Positions 46,350-55,733 are shown, counted from the stretch's first letter. The stretch: DNA of 64,000 nt from Altererythrobacter epoxidivorans (GCF_001281485.1 NZ_CP012669.1:2387501-2451500); one strand, 5' to 3'. Translations and numbers: made by a program. Notes: a model not told the origin generated them from the sequence alone.

Positions 46350-47864
46350 TCAGGCAGCCGCCTTTGTATTGGCGCCGCAGAATTGCGAAACATAGGCGTG
46401 GTGCGCGGGCAGCCCGGCAACCGTTTTTTCTACAGATTCGCGTATATTCGTGAGCAGGTTGTCCAGTTCACTGTCCGAAAGCTTGGTGGCAATCGGGTGA
46501 TAGGATTCAGGGACAATACCCTGGCCCATCATTACTTGGATCCAGCTGTTCTCGACGAAAAGTTCGTCGTTCTTGCGGAACACCAGACCTGTCTGGCGGA
46601 ACAGGTCGATCTTGTGCTGCAGGCTGTCGGGAATATCCATGTCGCGGCACTGGCGCCAGAACGGGGAATCGCCACGCTCGGTCGCCTTGTAATGCAGGAT
46701 CAGGAAGTCGCGGATCTGGACCATGTCGGTCAGCTGCTGGTCGTTGAATTCGTCGATGTCGCTCTGGTCGATCGTCCCGGCGGGCAACATGCGGATCAGG
46801 CGGACGACGGCGCGCTGGATCAAATGGATGCTGGTCGATTCCAGCGGCTCCATGAACCCGCCCGAAAGACCCACCGCCACGCAATTGCGGTGCCATTGCT
46901 TGCGCCGGGCGCCGGTCTGGAACCTGATGAAGTTCGGATCCGTCAGCGTCTTGCCCTCGACGCTCGACAGCAGACGCTCGGCAGCTGCATCCTTGTCGAG
47001 ATAGCGGCTGCAATAGACGATGCCGTTGCCCTGGCGGTGCTGCAGCGGGATGCGCCATTGCCAGCCCGCGTCATGCGCGATCGCGCGTGTGTAGGGGATC
47101 GGTTCGCGCACGCTTTCCGTCTGGACCGCGACCGCGGCATCGCAGGGCAGCCAGTGGGTCCAGTCGTCATAGCCGACATGCAGGGCGCCGCCGATCAGCA
47201 GCGCTCGAAAGCCGGTGCAATCGACGAACAGGTCGCCTTCGATCCGCTTGCCGGAATCGAGCCTCAGCGCGGCAATATCGCCGCTTTCGCTGTCCAGTTC
47301 GACCTCGGCGATCTTGCCCTCGACCCGGGTCGCGCCCTCGCTCTCCGCGATCTTGCGCAGGAACGCGGCATAGCGCGAGGAATCGAGGTGGTAGGCATAG
47401 TTCAGCCGGTTGTCGGGCAATTGCGCGAACTTGTGCGCATAGGCGGCCTTCAGTTCCAGGCAGTAATCGTCGAAGCTCGCCGTGTGCCCCCTGGTCTTCC
47501 CGTGCATCCAGAAGTGCAGGAAATTGGCGGCCCAGTGATCGCGCCCGGTCGTGCCGAAGGAGTGGAAGTATTTTTCGCCATCGACCTTCCAGTTCTCGAA
47601 CTCGATCCCGAGTTTGAAGGTCGCCTGCGTTTCCCGCATGAATTCGGCTTCATTGATGTTCAGCAGGCGGTTGTAGCCGACCAGCGGCGGGATCGTCGCT
47701 TCGCCAACTCCGACGGTCCCGATTGCTTCGGATTCCACCAGCGTCAGATCAATCACGTTTCCGAAAGCGCGGGCAAGGGCGGCCGCCGCCATCCAGCCTG
47801 CCGTGCCGCCACCTGCGACCACGACCCGCTTGATCGGTTTCGCCATGGGTTTGCTGTCGTTCAT
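46350..47864 (-). CDS. flavin-dependent tryptophan halogenase family protein (halogenase-like 1)
   Basis: A 504-residue flavoprotein of the tryptophan halogenase family. The FADH2-binding GGGTAGW is at residues 18-24 and GVGEATIPPL at 52-61. The Lys expected to form the chloramine/hypohalous relay is K84 (ATFK), the halogenase fingerprint W-x-W-x-I-P is intact (W268, W270, P273), and the second catalytic acid is E342 in EPLESTS. By sequence it could be catalytically competent. The substrate is unknown; members within TonB/SapC loci do not sit in antibiotic clusters. ATG 47864 overlaps the stop of the JmjC gene (ATGA). Confidence 0.93.
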   Translation of the reverse strand: MNDSKPMAKPIKRVVVAGGGTAGWMAAAALARAFGNVIDLTLVESEAIGTVGVGEATIPPLVGYNRLLNINEAEFMRETQATFKLGIEFENWKVDGEKYFHSFGTTGRDHWAANFLHFWMHGKTRGHTASFDDYCLELKAAYAHKFAQLPDNRLNYAYHLDSSRYAAFLRKIAESEGATRVEGKIAEVELDSESGDIAALRLDSGKRIEGDLFVDCTGFRALLIGGALHVGYDDWTHWLPCDAAVAVQTESVREPIPYTRAIAHDAGWQWRIPLQHRQGNGIVYCSRYLDKDAAAERLLSSVEGKTLTDPNFIRFQTGARRKQWHRNCVAVGLSGGFMEPLESTSIHLIQRAVVRLIRMLPAGTIDQSDIDEFNDQQLTDMVQIRDFLILHYKATERGDSPFWRQCRDMDIPDSLQHKIDLFRQTGLVFRKNDELFVENSWIQVMMGQGIVPESYHPIATKLSDSELDNLLTNIRESVEKTVAGLPAHHAYVSQFCGANTKAAA

Positions 47865-48892
47865 TGGTTGATCGTCCTCATCAGGAAAGCGCGTATCCGG
47901 CCTGCCGTTTCGGCCGTCAGCGGATCGAGAATGCCCCGTTTGCCTTCGGGAATATGCGCTGCGACCTCGGGCCCGTTTTCGAATACGTAGTAATCGAAGA
48001 GCTGTCGCCAGATCGCCTTTTCGTCTTCCGGCAAATCGCGCACGGCCAGGATCGCGTGATTGAGCGCGTCCTGCGGCTGGCCCAGCCAGCGCGGGGTCTC
48101 GCGCCACCAGTAATTGATCATGGCGTTGAAGCCGTCGCGCCCCTCGACATGGTGCCACCACAGGCTGGGTACGAAGACCGCGTCGCCCGGCTCGAGATCA
48201 GCGACGAGCCCATGCTTCACCGCCTCGGCAAAGCGTGGATGCGCATCCCAGTCGGGATCGTGGAAATCGACCATGCTGACGGCACGGCCGGCCGGCGTAT
48301 TATCGATCGGGCCGAGATAGAGATTGGGGAACTGGTCCGGCGGAAAGACCGTGAAGCGGCGGCGCCCGACCGCGCAGCAGGCGAGGTTGTCGGGAAAATC
48401 ATTATGCGCCGCCACCACCGTCCTGGTTCCGATCCAGATGCTGGTGATGGGCTGGCGATTGCCCAGATCGACATGGTTCGCCTCGTGCAGCCCGTCGAAG
48501 AAATCATGCACGTCGACCGAAGTGAGATAGATCGTCGGCGGGTTCGCCCTGCCCTCGTTATCGTCGATCCCCTTGAAGATCGCTGCGAGGTCGCCGCGCG
48601 CGGTCTGGAAATTCATCTCCATATCGCTGTCGTAGAACAAGCGGCCATCATGCCCCGGGGGGCCGAGAGATACGGTGAAGGGGCGCTTGCGGGCGTGATC
48701 GACCAGATAGTCGCGGGCTTCCTTCGCCGACCGCTTGCCCGCCTGGACAAGCGGCCATTCGGCCACGAGACCGCGGATGACGAATGGCCTGTCGGCAGAA
48801 CAGATCAGCGCATCGAGCGCGGCGGCATCACCTGCCTCGCGCTCTTCCATGCGCGGCATGGAATCAAGGACAGAGGCGCACGCCTCAGCCAA
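47861..48892 (-). CDS. cupin-like (JmjC/cupin-8) domain protein
   Basis: About 343 residues with the cupin-8/JmjC fold of Fe(II)/2-oxoglutarate dioxygenases: RPFVIRGLVAEWPLV, DGRLFYDSDMEM, IWIGTRTVVAAHNDFPDNLAC with the HxD metal motif, RRRFTVFPPDQFPNLYLGP, and DAVFVPSLWWHHVEG with the distal His. Such proteins can hydroxylate proteins or small molecules. The start is uncertain: TTG 48892 overlaps the SapC stop by eight bases; ATG 48859 or 48850 would be shorter and fit the family start about as well. Tightly packed between sapC and halogenase-like 1. Confidence 0.88.
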   Translation of the reverse strand: MAEACASVLDSMPRMEEREAGDAAALDALICSADRPFVIRGLVAEWPLVQAGKRSAKEARDYLVDHARKRPFTVSLGPPGHDGRLFYDSDMEMNFQTARGDLAAIFKGIDDNEGRANPPTIYLTSVDVHDFFDGLHEANHVDLGNRQPITSIWIGTRTVVAAHNDFPDNLACCAVGRRRFTVFPPDQFPNLYLGPIDNTPAGRAVSMVDFHDPDWDAHPRFAEAVKHGLVADLEPGDAVFVPSLWWHHVEGRDGFNAMINYWWRETPRWLGQPQDALNHAILAVRDLPEDEKAIWRQLFDYYVFENGPEVAAHIPEGKRGILDPLTAETAGRIRAFLMRTINQ

Positions 48893-49604
48893 TGTCGATC
48901 CGTGCGTTCTTGCGCGCGATCAGGTCGGTAAAGTGGCTCATCGAAGCCAGCACCATGAAGACCGGCATCAGGTGACCGTCCTTGTGCAGATCGGCCAGTT
49001 CGTCCCCGGTCAGCGCCTGCAGCTTCTCTTCGTGGATGGTGGCAAATCCGACGAGCGAGTGTTTCGAGCCGTCTTTCAGCGGCACTTCAAGGGTGAAGGG
49101 TTCGATCAAGTCATAGCGCTTCATCGCTTCGTAGAATGCGCCGCTCGCCTGGTAGCTGTCGTGCAACATGCCGAGCTTGTTGACGATGTTTTCGAGATAG
49201 GGCGTCATCGAGCCGTCATCGTCGAAAACGCGCATCCCCTCGCCATCGGTTGAAATCCGTGGGTGATCCATGTCCACATGGACCTGGCTTTCCCCGCTTT
49301 CCTGCGATGGGCGTCCGATCAGGAACGGCTGGATCGAATGGGCGAGCGGCTGGTAGCGCGTGTCCCATTTGCCGTCGTTGACGAACAGGTTCTCGCCCTC
49401 GGTAAAGCCGAACAGCGCCAGGGCGACATAACTACCCGTTTCGGCATCGCGGCGAAACACGATGGGATAGTGCGCCTGGACCTGGCGAAATTCATGCGGA
49501 ACGGTCATCGCTGCCATGACCCCGTCGCCGAGCTCGGCAGAGGCCCCGGTGTTGATGCGCAGGTCGCGATGTTCTTCGCTGCTGAGGAAACGGTGATCGG
49601 TCAT
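48885..49604 (-). CDS. SapC family protein
   Basis: A 239-residue protein of the SapC family (named after a Campylobacter S-layer-associated gene): HEFRQVQAHYPIVFRRDAET, ALFGFTEGENLFVNDGKWD, RYQPLAHSIQPFLIG, and the C-terminal LHKDGHLMPVFMVLASMSHF. The family function is not established. It starts two bases after the halogenase-like 2 stop codon. In sphingomonads and caulobacters it travels with TonB receptors, tryptophan halogenase-like proteins and cupin-8 proteins, as here. Confidence 0.92.
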   Translation of the reverse strand: MTDHRFLSSEEHRDLRINTGASAELGDGVMAAMTVPHEFRQVQAHYPIVFRRDAETGSYVALALFGFTEGENLFVNDGKWDTRYQPLAHSIQPFLIGRPSQESGESQVHVDMDHPRISTDGEGMRVFDDDGSMTPYLENIVNKLGMLHDSYQASGAFYEAMKRYDLIEPFTLEVPLKDGSKHSLVGFATIHEEKLQALTGDELADLHKDGHLMPVFMVLASMSHFTDLIARKNARIDIG

Positions 49605-49605
49605 G

Positions 49606-51168
49606 TCAGGCAGTCTGTTCCTTTTGCATCGCTGCATCCGTCCGGGATGCGGCGACTTTGTCGAGATAGGCGCGGTTGGTCGGTAGCGCCGCGCTGAGCG
49701 CGCGTGTCTGGTCGCGCACTTCTGCGATCCGCGCAAGCGCAGCCTCCGGCGCAGGGTTCGTGGCTGAGGGCGGAACGGGGAAGCCCATTCCGTAAAGGAC
49801 GAACTGCTGGCTCGCGGCGGAGAAGATCTCGTCCACCTGCGGGAAGTCCCATGACGACGGCGGCTGGTCGCGCCACAGCTCGATCTGTTCGGCAAGGCGC
49901 GGAGGGATGCTTTCGGCGCTGCGTTGCGCCTGCCAGTAAGGTTCTTCGCGGCGGCTGAGGACGTAATGAAGTTTCAGGAAGTCGACGATCCGGTCCCAGC
50001 GATATCGGAACAGGTCGTTGAATCGACCGGCATGTATGTCCATCGCCCGGCGTGAGGCCGGAAAATTGTCCGCCAGAGCGCGCACGGAGAGCTCGATGAG
50101 GACGATCGCCGAAGCTTCGAGTGGTTCGATGAAGCCTGCCGACAGCCCGATGGCGACGCAGTTCCGGCGCCAGAAGTCGCGGCGATGGCCTGTCCTGAAG
50201 GATAGTTTGCGCGGCTGCAGCCCTTCCACGTCGATATGTGGCACATGCGCCGCGACATATCGCCGCAGAATGGCATCGGCCCGGTCGTCATCGATGAAGC
50301 GCGAGCTATAGACGCACCCGATCCCGCGCCGCGTCGGCAAGGCGATATCCCACAGCCAGCCCGCCTCGTGCGCCGTGCCGACGGTCTGCGAAGCGACTGC
50401 ACTTCCCGGCGCTACGGGCACTTGCACGGCGAGCGCGCGGTCGTTGAAAGAAACGTCGGACCGGTCGACCCATTCGGAGCCGAGCGCACCGCCGATCAGG
50501 ACACCGGCATGCCCGCTGCAATCGATGAAGAAGTCGCCTTCTATCCTTTCACCATCGCTTGTCACAACGGCGGCGATGTCGCCGCCGGCCGCACGTTCGA
50601 TCTCATCCACCCGGGCGGCAATCCGCCTGATGCCGAGGCGTTGTTCGCCATGCTCTGCAAGCAGGGCAGCGAACTTTCCTGCATCGAGGTGATAGCCGTA
50701 ATTGGCAGCCGCGGCGTAGCCAGGCATCCCGGTCTGGCGCGGCGCGAGATCGCGGTCGCATAGCTGCGCCTGCGGCGTCATCGCATGGGCAAAGGACCGG
50801 TCCTGAGCGGCTTGCTGCCATGCCGCGACCAGGCCGTGCATGTCACCGGGTGGCGGCGCGCTGAAGGGATGGTAGTATCTGTCGTCCGGTTCGCCATCGA
50901 CCCATCCGTCGAAGCGCGAGCCCTGCTTGAAGCTGGCATCGCAGCGGGCAAGGAATTCGCTTTCCTCGATCCCTATCGCCTCGAGCGTGCCGCGCATGGT
51001 GGGCCAGGTCCCCTCGCCGACGCCGATGGTCGGAATGTCGGGTGCCTCCACCAGTGTGATCGAAAGCTCGGGCCTTCGGACAGCGAGGAAACAGGCCGCA
51101 AGCCAGCCGGCCGTTCCCCCGCCGAGGATCACGGTTCTGGCAACGCTAGCTGACATTGTACCGCTCAT
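49606..51168 (-). CDS. flavin-dependent tryptophan halogenase family protein (halogenase-like 2)
   Basis: A 520-residue paralogue of the protein at 46350-47864, but clearly diverged. FAD motif GGGTAGW at 16-22, [10 protein letters not shown] at 49-58 (Ala-Thr-Ile of the usual motif changed to Gly-Thr-Trp), catalytic Lys K81 in ASFK retained, but the W-x-W-x-I-P fingerprint reads WLWDIA (271-276) and the EPLES(T/S)G motif reads EPLEASA (E351 kept, following residues changed). Catalysis may be altered. It follows the TonB receptor with an intervening terminator-like hairpin. An ATG at 51156 is an alternative start. Confidence 0.92.
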   Translation of the reverse strand: MSGTMSASVARTVILGGGTAGWLAACFLAVRRPELSITLVEAPDIPTIGVGEGTWPTMRGTLEAIGIEESEFLARCDASFKQGSRFDGWVDGEPDDRYYHPFSAPPPGDMHGLVAAWQQAAQDRSFAHAMTPQAQLCDRDLAPRQTGMPGYAAAANYGYHLDAGKFAALLAEHGEQRLGIRRIAARVDEIERAAGGDIAAVVTSDGERIEGDFFIDCSGHAGVLIGGALGSEWVDRSDVSFNDRALAVQVPVAPGSAVASQTVGTAHEAGWLWDIALPTRRGIGCVYSSRFIDDDRADAILRRYVAAHVPHIDVEGLQPRKLSFRTGHRRDFWRRNCVAIGLSAGFIEPLEASAIVLIELSVRALADNFPASRRAMDIHAGRFNDLFRYRWDRIVDFLKLHYVLSRREEPYWQAQRSAESIPPRLAEQIELWRDQPPSSWDFPQVDEIFSAASQQFVLYGMGFPVPPSATNPAPEAALARIAEVRDQTRALSAALPTNRAYLDKVAASRTDAAMQKEQTA

Positions 51169-51216
51169 TTTTCTTTCCGAAGCCCGGGGTCCGGACCTGC
51201 TTTAGCGCAAGGCCCA

Positions 51217-51256
51217 AACGAAAGAGAGTCGCCCTGCCGAGGCAGCGCGACTCTCT
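51217..51256 (-). terminator. intercistronic terminator/attenuator between TonB receptor and halogenase-like 2
   Basis: AGAGAGTCGC (51223-51232) pairs perfectly with GCGACTCTCT (51247-51256); an inner CTGCC/GGCAG extends the stem. Read on the minus strand the hairpin is followed by TTTCGTTT. It lies 33 bases after the receptor stop and should lower read-through into the halogenase-SapC-JmjC genes. Confidence 0.75.
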
Positions 51257-51288
51257 GTCATCATCGGGGCCTGTTCAAGCCCGACGAC

Positions 51289-54200
51289 TTACCAGGTGAA
51301 GCGCACACCTGCCGCGTAACGGGCATAACCCGGTGCCGCGAAGAAGACGGTCTGGTCGTTGCGCATGTGGCCACGACGGTCTTCATTGGTGATGTTGATG
51401 CCTTCGACAAAGACCGTCAGGCCGTTGTTGAATTCATAACTCGCGCTGGCGTCGAACTGGCCGTAGCTTTCGACATAGTACGGGTCGAGGCCGTAACCCG
51501 ACAGGAATTCGTCGCGCCAGTTGTAGGCGATACGGGCCTGCAGGCCATTCTTGTCGTAGTAGACCACGGCGTTGGCGCTGTCGCTGACGCCCGTTACGGC
51601 AAACTGCGTTTCGGTATAGCGCAGGCTGTTGTCGTAAGACGTGTCGCTGTTCACGATCGTGTAGTTCAGGATCGTGCCGAAGCCGGTTTCGCCGAAGCTG
51701 TGCTGAAGGGCGAATTCCCAGCCCGTCAGGTTCGCGGTCTGGTCGCTATTGCCCGGCTGACCCAGGGTGAAGATCACTTCAGGGTCGGTCGACTGGCCGA
51801 GAATACCGATCGGATCGCCGCTGCCATTGTATTCCACCGCATCGGGGTAGTTCGCAATGACGTATTCGATTATCGATTCGCCCGGACGGCTGGCGTCAGG
51901 CGCGAAAGGCGCATTGCTGGGCTGGTTCGCGACGGCTTCCTGGAAGATCGCGCCCTGGCCCGGGTTGGTCAGGCCAAAGGCAGCCGACTGTGTCGTCGTG
52001 GTGCCGATGAAGTTGCTGACATTCTTGGCGAAGAAGCCGACCGAAATGTAGCTCGCCGGGGCGTAGTACCACTCTGCCGAAAGATCGATGTTCTTCGACT
52101 TGTAGGGCAGCAGGCCGGGGTTACCCGCGCCGCCGGTGCTGCCGCCGCCCGGACGAATGGGCGAAGCAACGGTCAGGCCGCCATCGAGATTGTTGTATGC
52201 CGGACGGGTGATCGTGTGGCTGTACGAAGCGCGCAGCTTGACGTCTTGGAACGGCTCCATGCTGAAATCGATCGCCGGCAACCAGTTGTCATACTTGCCG
52301 GTCAGCGTCGTGAAGTCTGCCGCCGAATTGTCGTAGATGATCGCGATTTCATTGTACGAAATCTGCGACGTACCGATAGGGATCGGAACCAGTGCCGAGG
52401 ACTTCACCTTGGTTTCTTCATAGCGAAGGCCAAGGCGCAGGTCGGCAGGGGTTTCGCCGCCGAGCGTGAACGAATGGGTCGTCTGGATGAACGGCGAAAC
52501 GGTGCGCTCGCGCAGGCGACGGTCGACGGTGAATTCGGCAAGGCAGCCGACACCCGAGGGCGTGCCGGACCACGGAGCGCTACAGATCGAAACTTCGTCG
52601 TCGAGGAACTCGATGAGGCCTTCGGTATCGATGTCGAAATAGCTCGGGATGATGCCTTCGGCCTGCGAACCGGACATTCCGGCAAGGTTCGAGGGTAGGT
52701 CGGTCAGCGTGAAGAAATCATCCGGAAGCTCGTCGGCTGCGAGCGTACCGCCCCAGGAGTCGGTCTGGAGGAAGCCGTATGCCGAACGAACCTTGTTTTC
52801 GGTGTAGGTCGCGCCGAAGTCGAGGCTGTCGATGAAGCTGGAGTCGAAATCGTAACCGGCCTTGAGCGACAGCTCGTTGATCGTGTCCTTCATGTAGGCA
52901 TTGCGGAATGCGTTGCCCGAGGGACGGATGTTCGAAGCGTCGATTTCCGAACCCGGATACATGTTGACCGAGATGACCGGCATGTCGGTCGTGAAGTCGA
53001 CCACCTGGTTCTGGACACCGAAGATCGCGTTGCCGACAGCGATGTTGCTGCCATAGGGCGAGGTCGGCTTGCTTTCCGAAGTCGAGTGGTGACCGTCGAG
53101 CTTCACGCGAAGACCGCCGAGACCTTCCCACTCGAGGGTGCCGCCAATCGACTGAAGGATCGTGCGATTCGCCGCGACTGCGCCGGTGACCGCGAGATCC
53201 TTACCCGGGCCGAATGCTTCTGCGTAGAAGTTCGGGCCTGCCGCCGGGCCATCGGTCCAGCTGCTCGAGGTATTTTCGTGATTGAACCATACGCCGATGC
53301 TGTTGGTGCGGGCATCGATGGTGTTCTGCGCGTAGGTGTAGTCGATGCTGGCCGACAGATTGTCGGTCGGCTGGAACTGCAGCACGGCCTGGCCATTGAT
53401 GCGCTCGCGCTTGATATCGGTGAAGTCGTAGCCGGCGTTCTGGGTGACCTGGTAGATGTCCGTCGGATCCGGACGATTCTCGATCTGGTTGAGAAGGTTC
53501 GGATTGACGTAAAGGACACGCCAGTCGTTTTCCGGCGGCGGAATCGTCAGGCCGTCAGCTGGCTGTGTACCGGGAAGTGAGCCCCAGTTGTTTTCGTTGC
53601 CGAGGTAACCTTCGCGCCAGCCGGCGTTGAACTGCGCCAGGCTTGCGCGGCGCTTCTGGTACGAACCGCTGATGAGGATGCCGAAGCGGTCGTCGCCGAA
53701 GGTGTTCGAGATGATGCCCGAGATTTCCGGGGTGATTTCGGTGCCGTCGAAGGTGTGGTCGAGCACGCCCTTCGCACCGATGCTGCCCTGGAAGCCCGGA
53801 CGATCGAGCGGCTTGGGCGTCTTGATGTTGATTACCGAACCGATACCGCCGGTCGGCAGGCTCGCACGGCCGGACTTGTAGACTTCTACGCCTGCAATGC
53901 CTTCGGAAGCGAGGTTGGCGAAGTCGAAGCTGCGCGATGCCGGAGCTTCACAGCAGCTGCCGAGGCCCGACGCAGGCATCTGGCGACCGTTGAGGAGGAC
54001 GAGGTTGAATTCGGGGCCGAAGCCGCGAACCGTGACGGTCGAGCCTTCACCGCTGTTGCGGTCAATCGAAACGCCGGTGATGCGCTGCAGCGATTCGGCG
54101 AGGTTCGTATCGGGGAACTTGCCGATGTCTTCGGCCGAGATGGCATCGACGACGCCCTGCGCGTCGCGCTTGATGTCCATGGCGCGCTGCAGCGAGGCAC

Positions 54201-54354
54201 GGATGCCCGAAACGACGATGACGTTGTCGTAATCTTCCGCTGCTGCCGCTTCTTCGGTGTCCTGCGCGAAGGCAGTTTGTGCCGTCATGCCGAGCGCGAC
54301 GACAGAAGCCCCCGCCAACAGCTTCGCACCAGCGTTTTCACGCTTCCAGACCAT
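51289..54354 (-). CDS. TonB-dependent receptor (Xanthomonas/Caulobacter carbohydrate type)
   Basis: A 1021-residue outer-membrane receptor. Signal peptide LLAGASVVALGMTAQTAFAQ, then a short N-terminal region with VIVVSGIRASLQRAMDIKRD acting as the TonB-box region, a plug domain (ISAEDIGKFPDTNLAESLQR, ITGVSIDRNSGEGSTVTVRG, LVLLNGRQMP), and a large beta barrel ending in an aromatic residue (RYAAGVRFTW). This is the subfamily that imports oligosaccharides in Caulobacter and Xanthomonas. The ATG at 54354 is preceded by GGAGGAGA. The upstream inverted repeat GTGAACGTT/AACGTTCAC suggests LacI control. It is the first gene of the locus. Confidence 0.96.
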   Translation of the reverse strand: MVWKRENAGAKLLAGASVVALGMTAQTAFAQDTEEAAAAEDYDNVIVVSGIRASLQRAMDIKRDAQGVVDAISAEDIGKFPDTNLAESLQRITGVSIDRNSGEGSTVTVRGFGPEFNLVLLNGRQMPASGLGSCCEAPASRSFDFANLASEGIAGVEVYKSGRASLPTGGIGSVINIKTPKPLDRPGFQGSIGAKGVLDHTFDGTEITPEISGIISNTFGDDRFGILISGSYQKRRASLAQFNAGWREGYLGNENNWGSLPGTQPADGLTIPPPENDWRVLYVNPNLLNQIENRPDPTDIYQVTQNAGYDFTDIKRERINGQAVLQFQPTDNLSASIDYTYAQNTIDARTNSIGVWFNHENTSSSWTDGPAAGPNFYAEAFGPGKDLAVTGAVAANRTILQSIGGTLEWEGLGGLRVKLDGHHSTSESKPTSPYGSNIAVGNAIFGVQNQVVDFTTDMPVISVNMYPGSEIDASNIRPSGNAFRNAYMKDTINELSLKAGYDFDSSFIDSLDFGATYTENKVRSAYGFLQTDSWGGTLAADELPDDFFTLTDLPSNLAGMSGSQAEGIIPSYFDIDTEGLIEFLDDEVSICSAPWSGTPSGVGCLAEFTVDRRLRERTVSPFIQTTHSFTLGGETPADLRLGLRYEETKVKSSALVPIPIGTSQISYNEIAIIYDNSAADFTTLTGKYDNWLPAIDFSMEPFQDVKLRASYSHTITRPAYNNLDGGLTVASPIRPGGGSTGGAGNPGLLPYKSKNIDLSAEWYYAPASYISVGFFAKNVSNFIGTTTTQSAAFGLTNPGQGAIFQEAVANQPSNAPFAPDASRPGESIIEYVIANYPDAVEYNGSGDPIGILGQSTDPEVIFTLGQPGNSDQTANLTGWEFALQHSFGETGFGTILNYTIVNSDTSYDNSLRYTETQFAVTGVSDSANAVVYYDKNGLQARIAYNWRDEFLSGYGLDPYYVESYGQFDASASYEFNNGLTVFVEGINITNEDRRGHMRNDQTVFFAAPGYARYAAGVRFTW

Positions 54355-54404
54355 CAAGTTTCTCCTCCCAGAGCCATGCACAAAAGGCGCATGATGTTCA
54401 AATT

Positions 54405-54433
54405 GTGAACGTTCCCTATTTGATAACGTTCAC
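54405..54433. promoter_or_regulatory. double AACGTT operator upstream of the TonB receptor
   Basis: GTGAACGTT (54405-54413) and AACGTTCAC (54425-54433) form a perfect 9-bp inverted repeat with an 11-base spacer; each half contains an AACGTT core with a central CG. The site lies 51-79 bases before the receptor start and shares its core with the palindrome before the GH3 gene. Confidence 0.65.
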
Positions 54434-54529
54434 TTGGTCAAGCATGCGCATACGTTTGAACGGCGCTGTGGCTTTCCTGCACGTCCTGCATACGCCCGGT
54501 GGCGCATGCGATTATCGATCTTCAGGAAG

Positions 54530-54606
<77 letters not shown>

Positions 54607-54756
54607 ATGCCGTCGCAGATGCGAGCCGGGCGCGCTTAGCAAAGCGGCGCGGCAGGGGCCACATCAAAATGCAGCCGCCTGAACCTTGGCTGTGGCTTTA
54701 TCCTTTCCGGGTCCTTTAGGATTTTCTCAAGGAAGTCGTCCCTAGACCCTGACACC

Positions 54757-55167
54757 ATGTCAGCAATGGAACAGCCAGAGCAGATTCGCGCCATGCGCGA
54801 AAGCTTCGCACGGGGCGAGAATTCCGTCTCACCGCTCGCCCTTCGCTGGCAGGCACTGCATGAAACGGCCCAGGAAATCGCGGCAATGGCGGCGCTGGCC
54901 CGAGAACCCTTCACCAAGGAACTGGCCGGCTTTCCCGCACGCGTGGCGGATTGCGGGGAAAACCGCGCCTATTTCGTCGAGCGCGGCCTGAACGATATCG
55001 ATGCCATGCTGCAACCGGGCCTGACAGCCTTGCGCCTGATCGCGTCGCGCGGCTCGGACACGACCGCTCCGGCGCTGGCCCTGTGGCGCGAATTCTATTT
55101 CGCTCGCGCGGGCCTCCTCGCCATGTGCCCCGCCAGCGGCGCAGTAACGCTCGCGGCCGCCGACTGA
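54757..55167 (+). CDS. conserved-looking hypothetical protein
   Basis: A 136-residue helical protein without signal peptide or membrane segment: ALRWQALHETAQEIAAMAAL, FFV-like central part with ENRAYFVERGLNDIDAMLQPG, and LALWREFYFARAGLLAMCPA near the end. I recognise no domain. A second ATG at 54766 is possible. Coding use matches the genome and the gene lies between the tRNA-Arg and mmcB on the plus strand, so it is likely real, but no function can be proposed. Confidence 0.65.
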   Translation: MSAMEQPEQIRAMRESFARGENSVSPLALRWQALHETAQEIAAMAALAREPFTKELAGFPARVADCGENRAYFVERGLNDIDAMLQPGLTALRLIASRGSDTTAPALALWREFYFARAGLLAMCPASGAVTLAAAD

Positions 55168-55202
55168 CATTTCAAGCCGGAAGGCTTGACCGCGTTCGTG
55201 CT

Positions 55203-55733
55203 ATGTTCCAACTTCGGAGCATGATTCAATCGTCGCCCGGAATTAGTGATTCGGCAGAACTGCCGCAGGCCGAGGCCTTCGATGCCGCTGCGGTGGTGCG
55301 CGGGATAGGCCGTCTGTTCGCTCGCAACGATATCTGGTGCATCCCGGAAATGCCGCTGCGCAACGGGCGCAGGGCCGATCTTATGGGCATCGATCCCAAG
55401 GGGCGGATCGTCATCGTAGAGATCAAGGTTGCCCGTGCCGACCTGCTTGGCGACGGCAAATGGCCTGACTATCTCGATTTCTGCGATCGGTTCTTCTGGG
55501 GCATGCCGCCTGCGCTCGATCGGGCTCCGCTGGAAGGCCCCGATTTCAAACCGGACTGCTGCGGCATAATCGTGGCCGATGGCTATGATGCGGAAATCCT
55601 GCGCCCTGCCCCGCTGCGGCCGCTCAACGCGGCGCGCCGCAAGACCGAGGTCGAACGGCTCGCCCGTGCGGCACTGCGACGCCAGACGGCCTTGCTCGAT
55701 CCTGCCTGCGTCGAGCATCTGCGCGGCGCATAA
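55203..55733 (+). CDS. mmcB: MmcB family DNA repair protein
   Basis: A protein of about 176 residues with the MmcB core: an AAVVRGIGRLFARNDIWCIPE helix-strand region and the nuclease-like PLRNGRRADLMGIDPKGRIV, IVEIKVARADLLGDGKW, PDYLDFCDRFFWGMPP. The D(x)n-ExK arrangement (RADL ... EIK) is that of the PD-(D/E)XK superfamily. MmcB is an SOS-associated factor for mitomycin C damage tolerance known from Caulobacter. The start may instead be ATG 55221. No LexA box was found immediately upstream by eye. Confidence 0.9.
   Translation: MFQLRSMIQSSPGISDSAELPQAEAFDAAAVVRGIGRLFARNDIWCIPEMPLRNGRRADLMGIDPKGRIVIVEIKVARADLLGDGKWPDYLDFCDRFFWGMPPALDRAPLEGPDFKPDCCGIIVADGYDAEILRPAPLRPLNAARRKTEVERLARAALRRQTALLDPACVEHLRGA

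Noticed and set aside
46350..51168. Halogenase genes as part of a halogenated natural product cluster
   Set aside because: No polyketide, peptide synthetase, tryptophan oxidase or other tailoring genes are nearby; the neighbours are sugar-uptake genes.
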